Assembly: GCA_964360145.1 (NCBI GenBank)
Contig: CAYHWW010000127.1
Coordinates: forward strand, 1 to 9,869
Direction of reading: 5' to 3'
Source of the DNA: CAYHWW01 sp964360145
GTDB taxonomy: Bacteria; Bdellovibrionota; UBA1018; CAYHWW01
Length of the DNA: 9,869 nt
Under the pieces are notes generated by a model. That model worked only from the letters and a program-made list of their open reading frames with translations. It did not search any database and had not been told where the DNA came from. This document shows, piece after piece, positions 4,947-9,869 of this stretch (positions are counted from its first letter, which is position 1; each line of letters opens with the position of its first letter). A program made the translations under genes and the position numbers.

Positions 4947-6809
4947 TTAACGACGTGTTGCGACCTGTTCCACGATCTCGGCGATGAGTATATCGGTGCT
5001 GTCGCCCGAAACGGTTGCCTGGGTGCGGGCCATGGTGGCGTGGCGACGATGATCAGGTCGGCCCAAGGGGCCCTGTGCATCGTTGGCGATGAGGCGCACC
5101 GCTTCAACGCGACGGCTCAGGATGGCGATTTCCAGGTAGTCCAAGCTCTGCATGTAGTTCAAGTAGCCGCTGACATCACGCATTGTCGAATGGTTAGGAA
5201 CAATCTCAGGGTTGAGGTAAATGTACTGGCCCAGTGTTGTTAAGAAATCGATCAGATTCAGCCGATCAAAATAGTAGCCCACTCCATCAGAGGGCTCGGC
5301 CCTGGCTTTGACGGGAGCGATTTTGGTTTCAGGCGTGGCCCGGCCCCAGAGTAGATTCAAAATACGAGGATCGCCTTGATGCGCGGCGAGCTTAAGATCT
5401 GCTAGGCGGCTACGCAAAGCAGGGTTGGCCCTGAGGATGGACCTGACGCTGTCAAATGCATCGCCTTTGACCGCAAGACTGAGGATGTCTGGCGCAATGA
5501 AATTTCCAGCGGGGGCGAAGGTTTGTCGGATCAAGTGCGCCGACACAGGCTGATTAAAGTAAAGAGCGCGGATGAGGAGTCGTGCGGCGATGCTACCCAC
5601 CTCGCTGTAGCCGTCAGCAACATCGTAACGGTATATAATGTCGTATGGTGCCCCGGCTGCGATCTGGAAGCGATCGCGCTCCGTGAGGTGGTTAAGCACG
5701 AATTGGATGGACCCGTAGCGGGGGAAATTCCCACGACCGATCGCACGGGCTCTTTCATTGCGCAACTCCAACGGGACATTCGACCACTGAGTGATGGTGC
5801 CGCGTAGCATGCGCTGTTGCTTTTCAGCTGGGTATTGTTGCAACAATTCGTCAGCCAGGCCCAGCCACCCCTTGCCGAGAGCATGCTCGTAGAAGGGGTT
5901 GGTCTCGTTTCCCAACGAGGTGGGGGGAATGAAGGTCATGCGCCGCCTGAACTCTGCTTCATCGGGGGCGCGGAACACGTATCTGCTGAATTCCCCACCG
6001 GCATCGGTGGCACCCACGCGTGCCGTCGTGCGGGTGACAACCCAGCTCGGGAGTGGGGCTACGGCCATCCAGAGCTGCAGGCGAAGGAGCACGCGCTCTT
6101 CTTCTGGCGCGGTAGAGGGTAGATCCCGCACCCGCCGATAGAGGGCCGCCACTTCTGCTGGCACCGCGCTGAGATCCGTGGGCCCACGATAAGCATTCAC
6201 GCCATTTTGTGTCATTTGATAGGCAAGGTCACTCGCGGTAAGGTTGCCGTCCAACAAAATATTGAAAGCGGTGACCATGCTGCGGATCTTGATGTCGCGG
6301 TTTTCCACGTCGAGGTCGATGAAGCCATGGAGCGCTTCGTGGGCGATGAGCAGCCCCTGGGTGCGAGGGGGCAGCTGTCCGAAAATATCGCTATCGACAT
6401 ACACTTCGTTGCCGGAACGCACGGCCACTTGCACGGCGTTGCGCATGTACACAGTGACGTCCCTCATGGCCTCGGGGGGGAGATGGCGCAAGCGGCCCCC
6501 GGTGGCGCAGAAAGAGAGGCCCGTGACTTCTTTGCGCAGCTCTTCAGCGAATATCCAATTCATGCCATCGATGGCTCGCAGCAATTCTTCGAAGGCGGGC
6601 ACTTGTGCCTGAAACTGGGCGCTGGTTTGCCACAGGCAGCTGCCCCCCTCGGGGAGCAGGTCCCGCAGCTCGAAGCCCCGGCCCCGGCGCATAGCCTCGC
6701 CGCCGCCGCCCACCGTGGTGCCGCCGCCCCGCTCTTGGGCGAGGGCCGTGGTGCTGAGCGTGAGCGCCAAGGCGCTCACCATGAGGGTCTTCATCATCGT
6801 GGCTTTCAT
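4947..6809 (-). CDS. Large exported protein with HEALH zincin-like motif
   Basis: A 620-residue protein with a Sec signal peptide (MKATMMKTLMVSALALTL, then STTALA, cleavage before QE) and a Gly-rich linker at about 28-45. The N-terminal domain carries HEALH at 157-161 (LLIAHEALHGFIDL), an HExxH zinc-binding pattern, preceded by NEVYVDSDIFGQLPPRTQ. The third zinc ligand is not obvious. Only two cysteines occur, C58 and C101, a likely disulfide. The second half is mostly helical and includes short helix-pair stretches, such as LSLAVKGDAFDSVRSIL, LKLAAHQGDPRILNLLWG and LEIAILSRRVEAVRLI, that look like degenerate ankyrin-like units. ATG 6809 follows AAGGAG (6817-6822) at 7 bp, and the gene begins 2 bp after the regulator stop, so both are co-translated. 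I recognise no named family; a secreted hydrolase controlled by the TIGR02147 protein is an inference. Confidence 0.8.
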   Translation of the reverse strand: MKATMMKTLMVSALALTLSTTALAQERGGGTTVGGGGEAMRRGRGFELRDLLPEGGSCLWQTSAQFQAQVPAFEELLRAIDGMNWIFAEELRKEVTGLSFCATGGRLRHLPPEAMRDVTVYMRNAVQVAVRSGNEVYVDSDIFGQLPPRTQGLLIAHEALHGFIDLDVENRDIKIRSMVTAFNILLDGNLTASDLAYQMTQNGVNAYRGPTDLSAVPAEVAALYRRVRDLPSTAPEEERVLLRLQLWMAVAPLPSWVVTRTTARVGATDAGGEFSRYVFRAPDEAEFRRRMTFIPPTSLGNETNPFYEHALGKGWLGLADELLQQYPAEKQQRMLRGTITQWSNVPLELRNERARAIGRGNFPRYGSIQFVLNHLTERDRFQIAAGAPYDIIYRYDVADGYSEVGSIAARLLIRALYFNQPVSAHLIRQTFAPAGNFIAPDILSLAVKGDAFDSVRSILRANPALRSRLADLKLAAHQGDPRILNLLWGRATPETKIAPVKARAEPSDGVGYYFDRLNLIDFLTTLGQYIYLNPEIVPNHSTMRDVSGYLNYMQSLDYLEIAILSRRVEAVRLIANDAQGPLGRPDHRRHATMARTQATVSGDSTDILIAEIVEQVATRR

Positions 6810-6811
6810 AA

Positions 6812-7645
6812 TCAGGCTCCTTTCCCGCGCCGCTTCGTCAGCGGTTTGGGGGTCAAACGAAACAGTTGAGTGTTGAACTGGTACAGTGCGGTGCAGGGGC
6901 CTTCCGAGAGGAAGGCGTAAAGGTCTTTGCGGAACTTGTGGATGCGGCGGCGAGCCTCGGGCATGCGCTCGGGGTTGATGGCAAGCGTCATGCCGCTGAT
7001 CTCCCGGCTTTCATACTCGCCGGGCCCCTGGCGCTCCAGGGCCGCGAGGGCTTGTTGGATCATCTGGGCGTGAAAGCGCCGCACGGAGGGGTCGCTCTTG
7101 TCCGTGGGGAAGCTGAGTTGGAGCGTGGTCTTACGCAAGGTCTTGCCTTGACGCTCCAGCAGGCACAGGCGTTCCAGTCGTTCTAGGGCAGCCCGGGCTT
7201 CATGGGGGGCGATGCCCAAAGAGCGCGCCAGCCACGCGGGATCCGCCTTGGCCCCGTGGAGGGTGAGTAGATCCAGCAACGCGATGTGATACCAATCCGC
7301 CAGCACCCGGAAGCGTTCGAGAGTGAGGTTTTCAAACTTGTACTCGGCGTTGGCCCGGGGCTTACGGGCGCCGCCCTTGGCTGCCCGGACGGATTCCAGC
7401 GCGGCCCGCTCAATGAGGCGGCGGGCAGTAGCCTTATCCAAATCGAGGAGGGCGGCCAGCCGCTCAGCGGTTGCGGCGGACAGGGGTTTTTTGCCGTTGG
7501 CCACCTGGCTCAAGTATGCGGCGCTCACCCCCAGCTGGCGGGCCAAGGCCCGAAGCGAATAGGCGGGATTGCGTTTTTTCTTGGTGGCGATGACATCGCT
7601 GAGCCAGGAAGCGAGGCGCGGTGTTTCTTCTGCGTTGGGGAACAT
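6812..7645 (-). CDS. TIGR02147 (DUF4423) family HTH regulator
   Basis: A 277-residue DNA-binding protein without signal or membrane segments. An N-terminal helix-turn-helix of the XRE/Cro type lies at about residues 29-68: YSLRALARQLGVSAAYLSQV, then NGKKPLSAATAERLAALL. The DUF4423 part follows at about 108-265, with the characteristic LADWYHIALLDLL (115-127), a second winged-helix-like segment (PAWLARSLGIAPHEARAALERL, 136-157) and the C-terminal LYQFNTQLFRLT. This family is abundant in Bdellovibrio relatives and Fibrobacter and often sits beside genes for exported proteins. Here it ends 2 bp before the HEALH-protein start, and that gene's ribosome site lies inside this one. No clear ribosome site is seen for ATG 7645. 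The GTTAAC cluster 44-72 bp upstream is a plausible site for autoregulation. Confidence 0.92.
   Translation of the reverse strand: MFPNAEETPRLASWLSDVIATKKKRNPAYSLRALARQLGVSAAYLSQVANGKKPLSAATAERLAALLDLDKATARRLIERAALESVRAAKGGARKPRANAEYKFENLTLERFRVLADWYHIALLDLLTLHGAKADPAWLARSLGIAPHEARAALERLERLCLLERQGKTLRKTTLQLSFPTDKSDPSVRRFHAQMIQQALAALERQGPGEYESREISGMTLAINPERMPEARRRIHKFRKDLYAFLSEGPCTALYQFNTQLFRLTPKPLTKRRGKGA
6817..6822 (-). promoter_or_regulatory. Ribosome binding site of the 620-residue gene, inside the regulator gene
   Basis: AAGGAG on the minus strand lies 7 bp before ATG 6809 and within the last codons of the TIGR02147 gene. It fixes the start at 6809 over the in-frame Met codons 5 and 6, and shows that the two genes are translated from one mRNA. 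Confidence 0.75.
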
Positions 7646-7688
7646 GAAGCGCCGCTAACATGGCATTCCCAAGGCCCACAAGAGTGAA

Positions 7689-7717
7689 GTTAACAAAGTG
7701 TTAACCTGTTAGTTAAC
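7689..7717. promoter_or_regulatory. Triple GTTAAC box, candidate operator for the TIGR02147 operon
   Basis: GTTAAC occurs at 7689-7694, 7700-7705 and 7712-7717, with starts 11 and 12 bp apart, about one helical turn, so all would lie on one face of the DNA. The first two form a perfect dyad with 7-bp arms and a 3-bp centre (GTTAACA-AAG-TGTTAAC, 7689-7705). The cluster is in the 74-bp gap between the nuclease-like gene's stop and the regulator's start, 44-72 bp upstream of ATG 7645, where it could overlap a promoter. The binding protein is unknown; the regulator itself is the first candidate. Confidence 0.5.
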
Positions 7718-7719
7718 GG

Positions 7720-8775
7720 TCAGCGCCGCATTTCCGGGACGGCCAAGTCCACCAGAACCCCGAAATGGTCGCTGAGGAACACTTGATTGGTGGACGGCTC
7801 GAAGCGTTCACGGAGAGCGGGGGTGAGCTTCACCGGGCGGTTAAAGACCACCTGGGCCGCCACTGGCGTGACGCTTTCGCCGGTGAGCACGAAGTCGATG
7901 CGGGAATCGGGCGCGCCGGCGAAGTGGCTGTCCTCTCGCACGTAGGTATTCAGCGCACTGGAGGTATAAGTGGGCGCCGTGAATTCGTCGTCGAGGCCCC
8001 GCCCCGTGGCGGCGAGGTAGGCATCCATGAGAAGCAGTGCGGGGTCAGCGACGAGCCGAAGATAGCCGCGGGCCAGCAGGCGCACCCAATGGCGCATTTT
8101 ATGAGACCAACTGAAGGTATTTACGTTGGCGTCAATGGCGAGAACCCGCGGCCCTGATGGCGCCGTAGCCCTCATCCAGGCGATGAGCTGGGCAATCTGG
8201 GCATCCCGCGTGCTCTCTTGGCTTGGATCATAGATGGAAAGAGCTGGATTGAAATCCACCGCGCCCAAATGGCTGGTGTAGACGTGCACGGCCTCCGTCC
8301 CCGGTGGGTACACTACGGCGTGGAGAGCCCCTTTGCGCACGAACCACTCATCAGGGCGCGTGAACCCGTCGAAGTGCAGTCGCCAGTCTTGCGGCACTTC
8401 CAGGGGATAGCGAGAGAGAATCAGCAGCCCATCACCGAAGGCTCCGCGTAAAAGGGGAGACGTAACCCCATCGTCGTAGCGGTTGGGGTTGTAGAGGGAA
8501 AAGCCATAGCCGTGGGTTGCCATGGCGCCGATGAGCTGCCGCCGCAGTCGGCCATCCCACACCTCCTGCAACGCGATGACATCAGCCCCTGTTGAGGCGA
8601 GGTAGCTGGGCATGAGGGACGCTCGTAGATCTGTGTCCCGGGAGAAATCCAAGCCTGGAAGGGGCCGCAGCAGCCATGTGTTGAACGTGAGCACTTTCAG
8701 TGGGCCGGCGAAGGCCACTGTGGCGTAAGACCATAGCAACATTCCCAGCAGCATGCGGTAGAGAGATGGGGTCAT
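7720..8775 (-). CDS. Secreted endonuclease/exonuclease/phosphatase-family enzyme, sphingomyelinase-like
   Basis: A 351-residue exported enzyme. A signal peptide covers about residues 1-23 (hydrophobic LLGMLLWSYATVAFA, cleavage before GP). The mature part is a DNase I-like EEP domain with the metal and catalytic residues in order: N32 (FNTW), E71 (LQEVW), H169 (SHLGA), D215 and N217 (DANVN), D294 (RIDFVL), and D336-H337 (LSDHFGV). GDGLLILSRYP at 114-124 and the overall length fit neutral or bacterial sphingomyelinase C-like members better than DNA-repair nucleases. The fold also includes secreted DNases and phosphodiesterases, so the substrate (a phospholipid or nucleic acid) is not settled. 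Mg2+ dependence is expected from the family. The ATG has AAGGAG only 1 bp before it, unusually close; the next in-frame Met (residue 8) has no better site. It is divergent from uppP and upstream of the TIGR02147 gene on the same strand. Confidence 0.9.
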   Translation of the reverse strand: MTPSLYRMLLGMLLWSYATVAFAGPLKVLTFNTWLLRPLPGLDFSRDTDLRASLMPSYLASTGADVIALQEVWDGRLRRQLIGAMATHGYGFSLYNPNRYDDGVTSPLLRGAFGDGLLILSRYPLEVPQDWRLHFDGFTRPDEWFVRKGALHAVVYPPGTEAVHVYTSHLGAVDFNPALSIYDPSQESTRDAQIAQLIAWMRATAPSGPRVLAIDANVNTFSWSHKMRHWVRLLARGYLRLVADPALLLMDAYLAATGRGLDDEFTAPTYTSSALNTYVREDSHFAGAPDSRIDFVLTGESVTPVAAQVVFNRPVKLTPALRERFEPSTNQVFLSDHFGVLVDLAVPEMRR

Positions 8776-8841
8776 GCTCCTTCATAGCCCGATCATCGCG
8801 AGTAGAAAAGTGCGCGAACAGAAAAGCTTTGCTCTTGGTAC

Positions 8842-8870
8842 GTGACGGGCAGGTCGTGCGGTCTTATGCT
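8842..8870 (+). promoter_or_regulatory. Candidate uppP promoter giving a leaderless transcript
   Basis: GTGACG (8842-8847) and TATGCT (8865-8870), each 4 of 6 to the sigma70 boxes, are spaced by 17 bp. Transcription would begin about 7 bp further on, at or next to the A of the uppP start codon (8877). No Shine-Dalgarno sequence is visible before that ATG, which fits a leaderless mRNA. The match is weak and by eye. Confidence 0.25.
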
Positions 8871-8876
8871 CATGCA

Positions 8877-9695
8877 ATGACGTGGCTAGAAGCATTTTTT
8901 TATGGCGCAGTGCAGGGTATCACTGAGTACCTGCCCGTGAGCAGTTCCGCGCATCTCATCTTGGCTCCTCTTTTTTTGGGCAAATCTGACCCAGGATTGG
9001 CCTTCGATGTGTTTCTCCACAGCGGCACACTTGCCGCCACGGTGATTTATTTCCGCAAGGATTGGCTGGCGCTGGCATCTACGTTGCCGCTGGTTGGTGA
9101 TTGGTTTCACCCCCGGCCCGGCAGGCCCCCGTGGGAAGTGGTCAACTGGCGCCTGGTCATGGCTGGCACAGTGCCCGCCCTCATAGTTGGTGCTGCGCTG
9201 CATAAAGTCGTGGAAGAGTCTTTTCGGGGCCCTGCTACCATGGTGTGGACGCTCCTTCTCGGCGGCGTGGTGCTTGTGGCCGTGGACTATGGCTGCAGGC
9301 GCGGTCGTGAACTCAAGACCATCGGCATGAAAGACGCCCTCATCATCGGCGCAGTGCAATGCCTCGCCCTGGTGCCCGGGGTGTCCCGCTCGGGCAGTAC
9401 GATGACCGCGGGGCGAGCACTGGGGTTTTCAAGGGAATCCGCCGCACGGTTCTCGTTTCTGCTCTCAGCGCCCGTGACGGCGGCTGCTTTGCTGTTCGAG
9501 TTACGCAAATGGCGCCAGCTCCTGGAGCCCGGCATTGGCGTGGAATGCCTGCTGATGGGTGCTGTATCCAGCTTCGTCTTCGGTTGGCTCGCCATCGACG
9601 TGTTGCTCAAGGTGGTGCGGCGCTACAGCTACGTATCTTTCGCGGTATATCGGGCCGCTTTGGCGGGAGCGATTTGGTGGGCATATTTGCGATAG
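8877..9695 (+). CDS. uppP: Undecaprenyl-diphosphatase UppP (BacA)
   Basis: An integral membrane phosphatase that removes one phosphate from undecaprenyl diphosphate, recycling the lipid carrier for peptidoglycan and other surface glycans; extra copies give bacitracin tolerance. From ATG 8877 the product has 272 residues, the usual length. Signature motifs are present: the (E/Q)xxxE motif (Q13-G-I-T-E17) leading into EYLPVSSSAHL with H26, FDVFLHSGTLAA, and PGVSRSGST (residues 167-175, with the essential Arg R171). Multiple hydrophobic segments match the family's membrane fold. The frame is open upstream to 8700 but that stretch is antisense to the neighbouring gene and lacks the family pattern, so the short start is chosen. 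There is no good ribosome site. It stands alone on its strand, 101 bp from the divergent hydrolase gene. Confidence 0.95.
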   Translation: MTWLEAFFYGAVQGITEYLPVSSSAHLILAPLFLGKSDPGLAFDVFLHSGTLAATVIYFRKDWLALASTLPLVGDWFHPRPGRPPWEVVNWRLVMAGTVPALIVGAALHKVVEESFRGPATMVWTLLLGGVVLVAVDYGCRRGRELKTIGMKDALIIGAVQCLALVPGVSRSGSTMTAGRALGFSRESAARFSFLLSAPVTAAALLFELRKWRQLLEPGIGVECLLMGAVSSFVFGWLAIDVLLKVVRRYSYVSFAVYRAALAGAIWWAYLR

Positions 9696-9748
9696 TGTTG
9701 TGGTAAAGGACCTGTCCTAAAGGAAAAAACTCTATTGGCCCCAAGCGT

Positions 9749-9825
9749 GACTCCGTAGCTCAGTTGGATAGAGCATCTGCCTTCTAAGCAGAGGGTCGCA
9801 GGTTCGAATCCTGCCGGGGTCGCCA
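9749..9825 (+). tRNA. tRNA-Arg (anticodon UCU)
   Basis: A full cloverleaf can be drawn: acceptor arms GACTCCG (9749-9755) and CGGGGTC (9815-9821) with one T-G pair, D stem GCTC/GAGC, anticodon stem TCTGC/GCAGA around the loop CTTCTAA (9781-9787, anticodon TCT at 9783-9785), T stem GCAGG/CCTGC with loop TTCGAAT, discriminator G and an encoded CCA (9823-9825). It reads AGA and, by wobble, AGG codons. It lies 53 bp after uppP; the gap has the AT-rich TCTATT 12 bp before the gene as a possible -10 box but no convincing -35. The 44 bp after the tRNA show no integrase or attachment repeat. Confidence 0.98.
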
Positions 9826-9869
9826 ATCAGGTTTCGGTTGTCAGCAAGTCTGCTCCTTTACTTCATTTT

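Noticed and set aside
6207..6869. Plus-strand open frame of 220 codons
   Set aside because: It is antisense to the signal peptide and HEALH region of the 620-residue gene; its His/Ala/Gly-rich composition is typical of a shadow frame.
8700..8876. 59-codon N-terminal extension of UppP
   Set aside because: It overlaps the divergent hydrolase gene, lacks hydrophobic or family-like sequence, and would make UppP much longer than its relatives.
9629..9826. Minus-strand open frame beginning MATPAGFEPATLCLEG
   Set aside because: This is the well-known false protein obtained by translating the antisense strand of a tRNA; the tRNA-Arg cloverleaf explains it.
9826..9869. Possible phage attachment site at the tRNA 3' end
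   Set aside because: No repeat of the tRNA 3' end and no integrase are present in the window, so integration cannot be supported.

Overview
The window most resembles chromosomal DNA from a predatory or environmental Gram-negative bacterium of the Bdellovibrionota (Oligoflexia) type. This placement is an inference. It rests on a TIGR02147/DUF4423-family regulator, a family typical of Bdellovibrio relatives and Fibrobacter, sitting directly upstream of a large secreted protein, and on several genes with signal peptides or lipoboxes. Hand-counted sample lines suggest that 162-2011 is lower in GC (about 45-50%) than the rest (often 55-67%), so the first three genes may have a different history.

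Layout, plus strand. Positions 1-161 hold a possible 3' end of an upstream gene, then an AT-rich promoter region. Three tightly packed genes follow: a PadR repressor (162-518), a one-pass membrane protein with an N-terminal HAAS domain and a C-terminal beta-rich part bearing five NGK motifs (515-1432), and an RDD membrane protein ending in a SHOCT motif (1442-2011). A second plus-strand cluster has an exported beta-rich protein (best start GTG 2075, to 2887), a lipoprotein with a zinc-protease-like HEALH motif (2880-3818), and msrB (best start 3862, to 4248). The lipoprotein gene appears to carry a frameshift: another frame stays open to 3865 and would end in an ATGA overlap with msrB.

Layout, minus strand (reading from 8775 down to 4253). 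A secreted endonuclease/exonuclease/phosphatase-fold enzyme resembling sphingomyelinases (8775-7720) is followed by a 74-bp gap with three evenly spaced GTTAAC boxes. Next come the TIGR02147 regulator (7645-6812) and, 2 bp after its stop, a 620-residue exported protein, also with a HEALH motif (6809-4947). A perfect 36-bp inverted repeat begins 2 bp beyond that gene's stop codon. clpP (4819-4253) follows and converges on msrB with a 4-bp gap. To the right, on the plus strand, are uppP (8877-9695) and tRNA-Arg(UCU) (9749-9825).

How they fit together: most products act at or outside the cytoplasmic membrane (exported hydrolase-like proteins, a lipoprotein, UppP, a PadR-controlled membrane module), with protein repair and turnover genes (MsrB, ClpP) between them. 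Two units are least explained by known systems: the PadR-HAAS-RDD/SHOCT operon, and the TIGR02147 regulator with its translationally coupled HEALH protein and putative GTTAAC operator.
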